Positions 12,033 to 24,804 of a DNA stretch of 64,000 bases are shown here, piece after piece. Position 1 is the first letter of the stretch, and each line of letters begins with the position of its first letter. The notes beneath the pieces are model-generated. The model did not search any database. It was given only the letters and a program-made list of their open reading frames with translations, and was not told where the DNA came from. This DNA is from Caprella mutica (lineage: Eukaryota; Arthropoda; Malacostraca; Amphipoda; Caprellidae), in contig CANNZV010000337.1 in assembly GCA_947561585.1 (NCBI GenBank), forward strand, positions 186,001 to 250,000, written 5' to 3'. The translations under genes and the position numbers were made by a program.

Positions 12033-15000
12033 ATGGTTATTGAATGGACTATCAATAAAGAAATTCAACTTTTCCATGCAATGGCAGGTCACAAACCTGT
12101 AGGTAAGTTAACAAAATATTAAATTTTCATTTTGTCTAATTTTATTTCTTTTATGATGTATTATAACCAGGAATTGGTCACATGAGAATTCAACCTGATT
12201 ATCCATATAATCCTCTCAAAATCAACTTTATTCATAATTTTTTTTCTATCTTTGTGTTGTAACTATCAAAAATTAATAATTAAACTGTTTATGTTGAGTT
12301 TATGAAAATGTTTTAGAGTTTACTCTCTCGACAAGCAAGGTAGCAAATTGTTGTTATTAATAAGTAGCTTTAGTAAGTATTTTGATATAGATTTATCAAC
12401 ATTGATAATTAAGATTTTGTTTAACTACAGGTATCAACAAGCATTTCCAAATGATCATGATTCATTCTCGATTGAGTACATCACTCAATGAAGAAGTCGA
12501 TTCAAAAGAAATTTGGGAGAAACTGGAAACACTTTATGATTTGCCGGCTGTGGTGAGTGGTTAACATTTCTCTTCACTTCAATCGTTGCTTGTTTATGAT
12601 GGAAAGATATTGTCTTGTGAAAAAATAAATTCATTCAAACAGGAAATTTTCCATCTGACGATACAAACTTGAAAAATATTAATGATGATGAAACTCGTTT
12701 GTACATTAACATTGATCTGTTGGCTCTTACAGCATGATATTGATTTTGGCATTCGGAATTGCCGTCAGAGCAGGAATGGTAAATTAGGTTGATTAGTAAG
12801 AAGAATTTTGTCACATTCTGTTTTTGGTTAGATAAAGTTAGGCTCTGGGAGTCTACAGACTTTGTTTTGTTGTTGGTATTTATTTTCCACTTCATTAGAA
12901 GTGTCATATTGAAAAGATTTGTTCTCAAAGAAATTTCCCTATTTTCAACAGGGTAGCTACTTAAAAGCTCAAAAAAGAATCTGTAACATTGAGATTTTCC
13001 TGACCTTCTTGATAATATGAAGTGTCTCTACAGAATATAAAAAGTGTTGAATTTGAAAATTAGTGTATTTCTTCAAACCTAACTATTATATTACCAAATG
13101 AATAATGTCTAATGAGCATTATTAAACTATAATACATCGGTTCATTGAATAGATACCAACAATAAATATATTATTCCTCACTCAAATGTAGCTATGTAGG
13201 AAAACATATTATATAATTATACCTATTTCTTTGATTGTCATAAATCAACTTAGTTTTTAATAATGATATTTTTGTCAATTAGCTAAATAGCAGAAAAAGT
13301 CTACATTCGGTAAATGGTTAATTACTCCTAAGATTCTTAACTAGGTAGGAAGTTAGCTGATACGCACTCCAAACTAGAATATGATCCTCACTGTTCTCAC
13401 TCCTAGGATGACATTGAAAAAAATGCCATGCCTTCACATGATGCGGATTTTTCCCTGCCGAATGGATATATAAAAAGCACAGACAATTTAGATGAAGATG
13501 ATGATGACAATCAATCTACCTGTTCAAGTGACGTCAAAGTCAGTGCCGTCACCAGACAATCTGCTGGCACTCCTGTCAGTCTGAACTCTAGCTCTGACTG
13601 CACTCCTGGTGAGTAAATTATTTAACCTTTTGATTAATTAACCTTTAGATTATTTAACCTTTAGATTATTTAACCTTTAGATTATTTAACCTTTAGATTA
13701 TTTAACCTTTAGATTATTTAACCTTTAGATTATTTAACCTTTAGCTCATACATGAAAGCCATAACTTATATTTTGAAGAAAGATAAACAACCTTTTTGAG
13801 AAAGAATATGTTAATTTTTTTTTATATATACCTACCTAGTGTCCTAGTCCAATGTTCTTTGGGAAGAACTTTAGTTGGATTAAAATTTACAATTATTATG
13901 TGGCATAGCCTACCTACATTTAGTTTTAAGTTTCTTACTGTTAGAATAGTATGATTAGCTATGTGGAATAAATTTAAACATTAGCTATTTGATGTTTTTT
14001 TGTGTCTTCTCTGTAGGACGTTGGTCGTCAAAGTGTTAAGATAAAGAAATCATTGACAATATATAAACTACAATAAATCAAATTACTTCAATGTAGAAAT
14101 GTAGGTTAATAAAGTGATATAGTAATAAAAACATCCATTTATAAATTATGAAAATGACAAGCAGTTCCAATAATGATTCAACAGATCAAAATTTTGTATG
14201 CAAATTAATGGAAAAATATAGTCTTCAATAAAATAAAATCTATTTATTTATTTTTGTTCAGGCCCCAAAAGAGAAAATATGCGTCAACAGGCGACTCCAT
14301 CGCAGAACATGACACCGAGTAGATCATCTGACGCAATATCTAAAATAAAAGGATCTACAAAAACTGATAGTATGGCTATTTATTTATTAAAACTTTAATT
14401 CGACTTCCAGTTCTACTATTTTAGTCATACTGAACTAAGTTGATAATTATTGTAAGATGTTTTAAAAATCCATTTAAATGTATTCATATAATAGGTATCA
14501 AAATGATCATCACTTGTCGGTTGCTACTATTCCAAAAGGAATCAGGATTTGTTAACAAAAATGGTTGCTTTAGTAATTATCTGATAATTCTTCCCCCTTA
14601 TACAACTTACAGATGTGATTTTCTTCTGTTTTTATTTTTATCATCAAATAGAAAAAAAACTATTTTTTTAAATTAGAAAATCAGTTCCGAAAATCTTATA
14701 ATTTTTTTTTAGAAAATTGTGCTAACACTGTTCAACTCTTTTATCTCCTTCATTTCGTTGAAATGATTATTAAAGAATAAGGTATACATAAATTCAAAGT
14801 TCAAGAGGCAGAATTCACAAAATATTTCCAAGCTAGAAATTTAAATTAGATAAAAATTAACAAGATTTTTATTGTTAATATTCCTAAAGTTTTTAGATTC
14901 ATGCATATCATAATCTTGATAAGTGACTGCATTCACGGAGTAGCTCTTCTGCATCCATGAGCATTGTCACTGACTGGTGGTAGGTGACTTTGTTCTTGTC

Positions 15001-16167
15001 ATCAGCGATATAGTCATTTGTCATCAGCGATATAGTCAACGATATGACTGAAGCAGATGTTAAACCCCTACTATATTTTAAATTTAACGTATAGTAACGA
15101 GTTCAAACACGTTTTAATTAACTAATTACATTAAATATTCCATTTTCTAATTAATTTTCAGCTCCTTCCCGTAGAAGTGTTTCCTCTAACAAGTTAGACG
15201 ATGAGCCCATCATACCAAGGAGGTTAGTGGTGACAGAACAAATTCAGAATATGAATTTTATTATTTATAACAAGTTAAAAAGAAAATGTTAATTAATGTC
15301 GAAAAAAAATACATGATTATGAAAGAATTCAAATAGTTGGAACAAAATATGCTTGTAGTTCGTAATATGGATAGCTATCATAGAGTTATGATAAACTAGT
15401 CTAGAGAGAGGAAGTGTTGCAGCGATTGCAGGATGCTAAGGAAGACTGTGTAAAACCTTATTTTGTTTCAGTTATATCATTTCTCCATTAAATTCTGTTT
15501 CAGTTATATCATTTTTCCATTAAATTCTGTTTCAGTTATATCATTTCTCCATTAAATTGACGCTAGATTGCCAGTCACGTGACCCAAAAATAAGGATTTT
15601 TAGCGTCCCGCAAGACGCGATAATATTTCCGCCACTGACTCACCACTTGGTAGCTACACATTGTGTGCATCAGAAAAATTATTTTTCTTTTTATAAAATA
15701 ACTTTCAATTACATGGAAATAAAAATGATAAAATTAAACTGAGGCTGCAGTTTGTAATATGGATACACATTGAATAAAAGTCTTTCGTCCCAATGTCCGT
15801 TCAGCAAAGTGTCCGCACGTGCTATCAAACACTTCATCAAACTGTTTGTCAAACTTTTTCTTGTATCTGGATGTAGAAAAGTAATTATAGTTATAATAAA
15901 ATCTTTTAATATTTAATTTAATAACACTAGTAGCTATCCATTGCGAAAGAACAGACAAAAGTGATAGGGGGAGACATATTTATCTCTCATTTTTTAATGT
16001 TCTTAATGCAAATACTGTCTCTATTAAATAATTATATAATGTTTAATAAATAGGAAACTATTTCATTTTAATGTTGCTAAACATGTTTCAGATTAAAAAG
16101 AGGGAGGGAGAGTAAGAGTGGATCTCCAGCGCCTTCGCACACGCAGAACAAAAGACGGAAAACATGA
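12033..16167 (+). CDS. MRGBP: MRG/MORF4L-binding protein (Eaf7 family), complete
   Basis: Six exons (12033-12102, 12431-12552, 13407-13608, 14262-14369, 15162-15222, 16092-16167) total 639 nt, giving 212 residues. Residues 1-64 form the Eaf7/MRGBP domain: an initial WTINKEIQLFHAMAGHKPVG, then INKHFQMIMIHSRLS, then IWEKLETLYDLPAV, all diagnostic for the family. The middle is acidic (NLDEDDDDNQ) and Ser/Thr-rich. The C-terminus ends in a basic cluster (NKRRKT) like other MRGBPs, probably a nuclear localisation signal. The family bridges MRG15/MORF4L proteins into the NuA4/TIP60 histone acetyltransferase complex. The start was chosen as the first ATG just ahead of the conserved domain. All junctions keep frame and have GT-AG ends. 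A 16-bp minisatellite starts right after the third donor. Confidence 0.93.
13618..13745 (+). repeat. 16-bp minisatellite at the MRGBP exon 3 donor
   Basis: About eight copies of ATTATTTAACCTTTAG begin within 10 bp of the donor of exon 13407-13608. Confidence 0.9.
14925..15000. repeat. Single copy of the 783-1115 repeat unit
   Basis: It shares GCATTCACGGAGTAGCTCTT and ATGAGCATTGTCACTGACTG with the array in the neugrin-like gene. Confidence 0.75.
15465..15556 (+). repeat. 32-bp tandem repeat, three copies
   Basis: The unit TTTCAGTTATATCATTTCTC plus CATTAAATTCTG lies in the last MRGBP intron. Each copy contains a TTTCAG acceptor-like string. Confidence 0.85.
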
Positions 16168-17907
16168 ACACTGCACCCCAGTTACAATAATTTATTTTAT
16201 AAAAGCTAAAAAAATAGCAAATCCTTTTACTTCTTTCCTATTCAAATGGGGGTAAGTTCTAAGTTACCAGACAGCTCCACATGTTCGATCAGTTAACCCT
16301 TTACGACCACCGTCCTTTGAGGAGGACAAATAGCTACTGTATTTCTTTATTCCGTATAATCCTATTCTGACAATAAGAAGCGAGCAAATTAATGTACGCT
16401 GTGCCACAAAATGATTTGAGATTCTGAACCACCCAAAGTTTTTGCAAATGATATTAGTTTATTTTTTTTAAATATAAAGAGATTTTCAACATTTTCTTTA
16501 TTAAAAAGGTTATATATCTTATATTGATCCATCAAAAAAATGTGTTTTGACCTACAACAGGTCTTGGGCGTTGAAGGGTTAAGAAAATATTGGAATTTAA
16601 CATTTTAACTTATTTTATTTAATATCCCTGATACTCTGAATTATCCTAGTTTTAAAATGTCTTAATTTATGAGGATATCGTTATGTTTTTGGTGGCATTT
16701 ATTTGTAATTTTGTTGCTCGTATAACTCTAAAAGTCTTCAAACAAATTAGGTGGGATGATTAGTAAATAAATATTCAGGAACCAATTTTGTTAGATTTTA
16801 GGAGCGATGGGGTTCAAGGGGTCAAGGTCATTTATAACCCAAAGATTATTGGATGGTCAATGTCATTTATAAGTGGTAGCGAAGGTATGCGCTCAACGAG
16901 TACCCGTTATCTGGTTTATCATCTAACTTCTTCAACCTACATCATGTACCACTATTGGTACACCCGAACATATTTAATTTTTTTTAAAGTTCAATTTTCT
17001 GCAACATATATTGAATATTTTATAAGTCTAGTGTTGGAAAAGAAAGGAATAAAAATTGCAATATATAATTTGTAAAGATATGTTACATATTTATGACTAG
17101 AAATGTCAGAAAAATATGTTAAAAAATAATAGAATAACTGTTCATATATGCTAATAAAACAAAGAACTGGTACGGTGTTACCATAGTAAATAAATAGAAA
17201 GTATACTAAGTACAATATTGGAATATCCGAAAATACTACTATGACGTGACCGCGATTAAACGAATGACGTCACACATGGTGTTTCCATTTTTTTAAAATA
17301 AGAACTGTGCTATTATTCATTTAAATGTGCATTTTCATGGAAATTAACTTAAATGAAATTGTGTTTTTATGACGATTTACACTCTAATCACTAATAATAT
17401 TCTACTTAATGGCCTTCAAATCCTTCAGTAGAGTAATTAAAAGTGACTGGAGGGTTTAAGACAATTTTACATTTATCTGATTAAATAAGAATTTTTATTG
17501 AAAATTTCATTCGTCAAAATGTGCTCAAAATAACCTTTTACAATAGGCAATCAGGTTTATATGTTAGTTAAGGGTCATTTGAGTGTTTCATATTTGGTAC
17601 AACCGTACAATAGGTTGTATTTTCAACTTTAAAAGTTTGTCAATAAGCCAACTTATAAGTACCAAGCTGTCAACCTGATACCTATACTATATAGATATTT
17701 GAAAAAATAGATTCTAACAAATTACATTTAAACTAGGCTAGGTACCTTCGGAGAGAAAAAATGTATTCATAATTTTTGAACATAGGGTAAGTTCTGAATT
17801 ATCGGTCAGCTCCACATTTTCGAATATATAAGAAAATCTGTATAATAATAATTATTTCATTAGGATTGGTTGAGTAAAAACCACCAACCCCCAGTGAAAT
17901 AATATTA
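16168..17907. other. Intergenic, fragments of small repeats
   Basis: GGGTAAGTTCTRARTTA-type fragments (family E MITE ends) occur near 16249 and 17787. Otherwise AT-rich sequence with no supported gene. Confidence 0.5.
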
Positions 17908-18930
17908 CAGTAAAACTCCTGAGTTATGAAGTTTTTTTTATGAAGCACCCGAGTAATGAAGGACCTGAGTTATGAAATGCACCTCAGTTATGAAGTAGTT
18001 TTCTTTGTTTAAATCATAGAGAACTGTAGTTCTTGAGGTATAACTATACCTTTTCCAAGTCAAGTTGGCAGAAGTGAATAATGAATTGGCAGAATTGAAA
18101 AATGAATTGGCAGAAGTGAAATTCATATTGCAGAAGTGAAAATGAAAAATGCAAGTATGACAAGCAATTACAAAATTAAGTGTTTTTCTATGAAAATTAC
18201 AACTTCAATGCAATAGTGGGTTATTCATTGCAATCTTCTCCACTAGAATAAGATAGAGTATTATAAGATAATAAATACTCTATTATAGAATGATACTCTA
18301 TTATAGGATAATACTCTATTATAGGATAATACTCTATTATAGAATAATACTCTATTATAGGATAATACTCTATTATAGGATAATACTCTATTATAGGATA
18401 ATACCCAATTATAGGGTAATAGCCCATTATAGGATGATACCCAATAATTATTATAGGATGATACTCAAATATAGGATACCACCTATAATTGTGTATTATC
18501 CTATAATGAAGTATTATATATGAAAATGTAAATCAGCAAAGCAAAGATTTACTATACAGATAAGGTTATCAATAAATCGTATATATTGAGTATAAACTGT
18601 GTTTTCTTTATTGTTTGAGCTTTAAATGATGTGTATTTTTGTTAATGATTTAAATTTAGGCATAATGACTACTACCATGATATATATTAATTTTAGTACA
18701 ATAATGAGTTGCAATATTTATTTCCCACAACATTCACCTAATATTTGTTTAATTACCTCAATTTTGTATAAAATATTAGTGCACATCCATATAAGAATTA
18801 TACCATAGTTATCCCTCAATGACAAAAATTCTCTATGATTTTAATCACAGAAAACTCTCACTGCACACGAGTTACGAAGTGACTCTGAGTTATGAACGAA
18901 CCAATACTTCATAACTCAGGATTTTCACTG
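17908..18930. mobile_element. MITE, family B, enlarged copy
   Basis: The ends are CAGTAAAACTCCTGAGTTAT and its inverted counterpart ending TCACTG, with TA on both sides as a likely target duplication. The CAGTnAAACTC end and TA target resemble pogo/Tigger-type Tc1-mariner elements (family knowledge). Sister copies are about 215-235 bp. This one is 1.0 kb because it contains extra sequence and an 18-bp array. No transposase frame is present. Confidence 0.8.
18240..18500. repeat. 18-bp minisatellite inside family B element
   Basis: About 14 units of ACTCTATTATAGGATAAT with minor variants. Short Ile/Tyr-rich open frames on both strands are artefacts of the repeat. Confidence 0.9.
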
Positions 18931-19185
18931 TAAGATGTTTTATCTACATACATAAATCTTTAAATAGTAAAATTCGAATTAGTTTACGAATTATTCAGTT
19001 TTTAACAAAAAATGTCCGAATGCTCCCGGTTCTCCCTTATCTCCTCTACAATGAACTCTAGTATAGTGAATCATCCTTATTAGTAGACAACTGTATTGTG
19101 AACCAACCTGTACGTATAGTGGACATATTTAGTTTAGCATCTCTATATAGTAAATTAGTTATATTTCATGAAGCAGGAGTTCTAC

Positions 19186-20140
19186 CAGTGCAACTCCTCT
19201 ATAGTGAATTCATGTGTAGTGAACCATCCTGATGTGTAGTGAACCATCGTCATGTGTAGTGAACCATCGTCATGTGTAGTGAACCATCGTCATGTGTAGT
19301 GAACCATCGTCATGTGTAGTGAACCATCGTCATGTGTAGTGAACCATCGTCATTTCACATATTAGATATGAAATACAACAAAACCTCGTAGTAGACCAGC
19401 GTCCTAGTAGACAAACCTCCTATTAGACCAAAATATTTATCCATAGCTTGAAACTATACTGGAAAAAACCTCGTACTAGACAAAACACAATTTTTGTCAC
19501 CTGACAGTTATTCTAGTGTAAATATTACAAGGAGTAATAACTACAATACTGTTTTAATTATAAATCTCTAATTTGAAAAATATATTATATTTATTTATGC
19601 TGTTTTTAGGATAAAACAACATAAGGCAGAACCGGTTTCAGATTTAATAGTAAAGTCCATACTAAAAAAATGGTGTGAAAAGTTACAGAAAACTAGATAC
19701 AGTGAAGACTATTCTAATTTTATAAAATGAGAATTTAATTGAAAAAAAAATATTAAATTCATTTTATTTTAAGCAAAAAAATCATACTGTTTCTTAATTT
19801 GTTTCCCTTCAGAATTAGTATGTTAGTCACCATTAATTTGGCATTAAAGTTATAAACAAATATACCTATCGAAATATTAAAGTCACCGCTTTACTTTTAG
19901 AGAAAACGATGTTGGTCTAGTAGGAAACTAATAAAGTGAGTTTCTAACTAGACCAAACAAACTTGGAACGTAACTCTGGTCAACTATGAGGTTTCGCTGT
20001 ACGTCGTATAATGAATTTATTTGAAAAAGAAATAAAATATTTTGTGTAGTCTGCCATGAAAAGTCCCGTTTTCTATTCAAGTTTTAAGTACTTTAAAGTG
20101 AAGTAAATCTTCTAAGTCTATATTGAACTAGAATTCATTT
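19186..20140. mobile_element. MITE, family C, split by a nested insertion
   Basis: The left part has CAACTCCTCTATAGTGAA followed by 20-bp units GTGTAGTGAACCATCGTCAT (about seven copies to 19350). After the nested element the sequence resumes with ATGAATTTATTTGAAAAAGA and TAGTCTGCCATGAAAAGTCC, exactly as in the intact copy at 63371-63597. The right end is diverged and approximate. Confidence 0.7.
19376..19999. mobile_element. Nested 624-bp pogo/Tigger-like element
   Basis: The terminal inverted repeats CAACAAAACCTC and GAGGTTTCGCTG (reverse complement CAGCGAAACCTC) match at 10 of 12 positions, flanked by a TA on each side. It interrupts a family C MITE. I see no transposase, so it is a non-autonomous element. 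Confidence 0.75.
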
Positions 20141-20169
20141 TCATCATAAAGTTAGACCAGGGAAATAAC

Positions 20170-20575
20170 TAACTAGATTAGGTGCAATTGGTAGAGCGCA
20201 TACTTTCGCCACCGCTTATAAAAAACCTTGCCTTCAACCTTTGACCCGTTCGATCCCAAAATCTAATCAACTGCTAACTGGATGATGGTCAATCGTGTCA
20301 CCAAGTTTCATGCAATATGGTTCAATACTTTTTGAGTTAGTGAGTTATAAATGACCTTGACCTTTGACCAGATCGCTCTCAAAATTCTACCAGATGGTTC
20401 CTGTATATTGACCAATCGTCCCACCAAGTTTCATGCAATATGTTTCAATAAATTACAAATGACCTTGACCTTGACTTTTGACCAGAGATGGTAACTGGCA
20501 ATTTGGTTGAACATTTTTTCAGTTCTAAAATATGAAATAAAAATATGACCTTCCGCTTTCTGCGAAGGTAGGAGA
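20170..20575 (+). repeat. SINE-like element, second copy
   Basis: Same order of blocks as 3425-4003: ATTGGTAGAGCGCATAC head, GTTCGATCCC (a possible B-box), the GACCTTGACCTTTGACC and CAAGTTTCATGCAATATG subrepeats, and the CTGCGAAGGTA tail. Confidence 0.65.
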
Positions 20576-20857
20576 AATTTCTCGCATGCACAGATTATAG
20601 ATCTTTGCTCTAGATTTTGTTGGTGTTCTAAGCATTACGATAGTGTTCTGTAATTTATAATATGTTTTCTAGCGTGTGGATGTGATAGATTGTAGTTGTA
20701 GAAGTTTTTAAAAGCTGCAGTTTATTAGTTCTCTAATATTTTCTTTCATTTCACATTACTCTGAATTTAAAATTGAATGTTCATATTTTTTAACGTTTTC
20801 GTTCGGTTCCCTAACAGCTGCGTGCTTAATGAGCCATGAAGCAACTTATAATTTGTA

Positions 20858-21534
20858 CAGTGAAAAGCCTGAGTTATGAAGTATTGCTCCTTCATAACTC
20901 AGAGCCACTTCTTATATCGGGTACACTAGTTAGTTTTCTATGATATAAAACTATGGTCATTGAGGAATTACTACGACATTGTTGGTGACGTTCATCATTT
21001 TCTATAATTTAAGCATAGAAAACTAATTCATAACTCAGGTGCACTTAGAACTTCATAACTCAGTTACTTAGAACTTCATAACTCAGGTGCACTTAGAACT
21101 TCATAACTCAGTTACTTAGAACTTCATAACTCAGTTACTTAGAGCTTCATAACTCAGTTACTTAGAACTTCATAACTCAGTTACTTAGAACTTCATAACT
21201 CAGTTACTTAGAGCTTCATAACTCAGTTACTTAGAACTTCATAACTCAGTTACTTAGAACTTCATAACTCAGTTATTTAGAACTTCATAACTCAGTTACT
21301 TAGAACTTCATAACTCAGTTACTTAGAACTTCATAACTCAGTTATTTAGAACTTCATAACTCAGTTACTTAGAGCTTCATAACTCAGTTATTTAGAACTT
21401 CATAACTCAGTTACTTAGAGCTTCATAACTCAGTTACTTAGAACTTCATAACTCAGTTACTTAGAACTTCATAACTCAGTTATTTAGAACTTCATAACTC
21501 AGTTACTTAGAATTTCAAAACTCAGGATTTTTAC
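20858..21534. mobile_element. MITE, family B, with a 23-bp expansion
   Basis: The left end CAGTGAAAAGCCTGAGTTAT follows a TA. The right end is the family's ACTCAGGATTTTTAC. From 21041 to 21520 the terminal motif CTTCATAACTCAG is repeated about 21 times as a 23-bp unit (ACTTAGAACTTCATAACTCA plus GTT). The array unit is the element's own inverted-repeat end. Confidence 0.85.
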
Positions 21535-22676
21535 GAAACAGTGTTAGTAAGAGTTATATTGTACCGATCATGGAGGCCCTGGCTATGGATCTGATGTATA
21601 ATAATGTTCTTTGCCGTCATAAATGAATAAGAAATAATTATTTGGCCCAACTTTTTTCCTTTTTTTTTCAATTATTATTTAGCGTTTTTATTATTTTTTT
21701 TTTTTTTGTACGAAATAAAACAGAACTGTGAAAAATATAATCTAACATGTTAACTGATTATTTTAATTGGCATCCATGATACCTATAGGTATCGTAGATA
21801 CCAATTCATAAAGTTAAATTATAAAAAAAATTCTTATACGATCCAATTTGGGGAACTATCAATAACTCGATACTTACCCTATTTACAACCTATTCAATAT
21901 TTAAATTGTTATTTCAAGGAAGAATACAAAGGAGAATTCCTCCATACTGTGTGAAGGGTCAAATAATGTACATAAGGGGCAGAATGTTACCTTTCTAGCA
22001 CTCAAATCACGCTCTAAAGATCGATGGAGCTGCGTGCGCAACTTTTTCCAGCTGCAAAGAATGTACCTAAAGAAACAGTGACAACAAGTACTGAAAACAG
22101 CGTCTTTTAACGCTCCAAGCGCCATCTAGTGGGAAAGTATAATGATCAGAATTTTCAAAACGTATTTAATATAATGGTATATTATCCTATAGTGAAAATA
22201 ATATATATTTATTCAAACAAATGGTAATTTTTATCAATATTAGTCATTTTACGACAAGTTTTATATGCCGAATAGTGAAGGGTTGATTTTTGTTGTCTGC
22301 CCTTCAATTGCACAGGTGTATTCAGTTTGAATAACCCTTCACTTCAGTCAGGATCGCGAAGATCTTCACGCTCTTCAGTATCCTTCATTTGACTTATTTT
22401 CAAGCTCTGGTTACCTATTCCATAAAAAAAGTCATGTGATTTTTTCTAGGAACGTAAATGTGCCGTTATTTTGAAATAAATAAAATCGTAACATTGATTG
22501 AGTTAAATCATTATTTATTGGTGCGTTTGAATTGAAGTGAAATTTGAAGGAATGAGTTTGATGTGACATTTTAAATTAAATGCTAATAATTTGTTATCAA
22601 ACTGTATTTTTTAAAAGAATATACATGAATATTAGTTGATATTTAATGTGAAACTATTGAATTAATAAAAATTTTA
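21535..22676. other. Intergenic, degraded repeats
   Basis: It holds poly-T tracts, a diverged palindrome at 21768-21803 related to that at 57883-57910, and a family E MITE end (ACTCGATACTTACCCTAT) near 21865. No gene is supported. Confidence 0.5.
22119..22132 (-). promoter_or_regulatory. CTCF-like site (candidate)
   Basis: GCGCCATCTAGTGG agrees with the CTCF core consensus written as GCGCCmyCTAGTGG. Partial versions lie at 1660-1672 and 1910-1920. Whether it is bound is unknown, and it may be part of a dispersed repeat. Confidence 0.3.
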
Positions 22677-24575
22677 TGACTGTAGACTGTAGGTGTAACT
22701 GTAGACTGTAGTTATAACTGTAGACTGTAGGTATAACTGTAGACTGTAGGTATAGTTATAGACTGTAGGTATAACTGTAGACTGTAGGTATAACTGTAGA
22801 CTGTAGGTATAACTGTAGAATGAAGGTATGACTGTAGACTGTAGGTATAACTGTAGACTGTAGGTATAACTGTAGACTGTAGTTATAACTTTAGACTGTA
22901 GGTATAACTGTAGACTGTAGGTATAACTGTAGACTGTAGTTATAACTTTAGACTGTAGGTATAACTGTAGACTGTAGGTATAACTGTAGACTGTAGGTAT
23001 AACTTTAGACTGTAGGTATAACTGTAGACTGTAGGTATAACTGTAGACTGGAGGTATAACTGTAGACTGTAGGTATAACTGTAGACTGTAGGTATAACTG
23101 TAGACTGTACGTATAACTGTAGACTGTTGGTATAACTGAAGACTGTAGGTATAACTGTAGACTGTGAGTGTAAATGTAGACTGTAGTTATAAATGTAGAC
23201 TGTAGGTATGACTGAAGACTGTAGGTATAACTGTAGACTGTATGTATAACTGTAGACTGTAGGTATAACTGTAGACTGTATGTATAACTGTAGACTGTAG
23301 GTATGACTTTAGACTGTAGGTATGACTTTAGACTATAGGTATAACTGTAGACTATAGGTATAACTGTAGACTGGAGGTATAACTGTAGACTGTAGGTATA
23401 ACTGTAGACTGTACGTATAACTGTAGACTGTTGGTATAACTGAAGACTGTAGGTATAACTGTAGACTGTGAGTGTAACTGTAGACTGTAGTTATAAATGT
23501 AGACTGTAGGTATAACTGTAGACTGTATGTATAACTGTAGACTGTAGGTATAACTGTAGACTGTATGTATAACTGTAGACTGTAGGTATGACTTTAGACT
23601 GTAGGTATGACTTTAGACTGTAGGTATAACTGTAGACTGGAGGTATAACTGTAGACTGTAGGTATAACTGTAGACTGTAGGTATAACTGTAGACTGTACG
23701 TATAACTGTAGACTGTTGGTATAACTGAAGACTGTAGGTATAACTGTAGACTGTGAGTGTAACTGTAGACTGTAGGTATAACTGTAGACTGTAGGTATAA
23801 ATGTAGACTGTAGGTATGACTGAAGACTATAGGTATAACTGTAGACTGTAGGTATAACTGTAGACTGTAGGTATAACTGTAGACTGTAGGTATAACTGTA
23901 GACTGTAGGTATAACTGTAGACTGTAGGTATAACTGTAGTTTGTAGGTATAACTGTAGACTGTAGGTATAACTGTATACTGTGAGTGTAACTGTAGACTG
24001 TAGTTATAAATGTAGACTGTAGGTATGACTGAAGACTGTAGGTATAACTGTAGACTGTAGGTATAACTGTAGACTGTAGGTATAACTGTAGACTGTAGGT
24101 ATAACTGTAGACTGTAGGTATAACTGTAGACTGTAGGTATAACTGTAGACTGTAGGTATAACTGTAGACTGTAGGTATAACTGTAGACTGTAGGTATAAC
24201 TGTATACTGTAGGTATAACTGTAGACTGTAGGTATAACTGTAGACTGTATGTATAACTGAATACTGTAGGTATAACTGTAGACTGTAGGTATAACTGTAG
24301 TTATAAATGTAGACTGTAGGTATAACTATAGAATGTAGGTATAACTGTAGACTGTAGGTATAACTGTAGACTGTAGGTATAACTGTAGTTATAAATGTAG
24401 ACTGTAGGTATAACTATAGAATGTAGGTATAACTGTAGACTGTAGGTATAACTGTAGACTGTAGGTATAACTGTAGACTGTAGGTATAACTGTAGACTGT
24501 AGGTATAACTGTATACTGTAGGTATAACTGTAGACTGTAGGTATGACTGTAGGTATAACTGTAGACTGAAGATAG
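22677..24575 (+). repeat. 19-bp minisatellite, 1.9 kb
   Basis: About 100 copies of AACTGTAGACTGTAGGTAT with scattered variants (GTTAT, GTACGTAT, GAGTGTAA). Blocks of variants recur, for example the run CTGTACGTAT, CTGTTGGTAT, TGAAGACTGT, CTGTGAGTGT near 23105, 23410 and 23695, which shows multi-unit duplications. Confidence 0.95.
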
Positions 24576-24793
24576 TAATAAATACTGTATATCTCTTTAT
24601 TTAAATTATAATTTGTATAGTTCCTACAATAATATATTATATACCGAATATATTTAGTTTTATTTTCAGAATGGTCATAATTAAAATTTAAGCATTTAAT
24701 TATTTATCGCTAAATTATGTAGTTAAAACATTAGTTATTTTAAGACAAATTAAGAACTGATTTCATCTCTGAGTTACTGCACTAAGCACCAAG

Positions 24794-24804
24794 ATGAAGA
24801 AAAT
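24794..24804 (+). CDS. SV2: Candidate 11-nt first coding exon of SV2
   Basis: ATGAAGAAAAT is followed by a strong donor (gtgagt) and preceded by a good initiation context (ACCAAG). The 11 nt give three codons plus two bases. Exon 27094-27143 requires exactly two bases before its first C, giving Met-Lys-Lys-Ile-Leu-Thr. No in-frame ATG lies upstream within exon 27094-27143; one internal Met follows. A transcript would settle it. Confidence 0.55.

Noticed and set aside
19376..19999. Autonomous transposon with transposase
   Set aside because: No open frame of useful length or DDE-like motif is present in the 624 bp; only the terminal structure is transposon-like.
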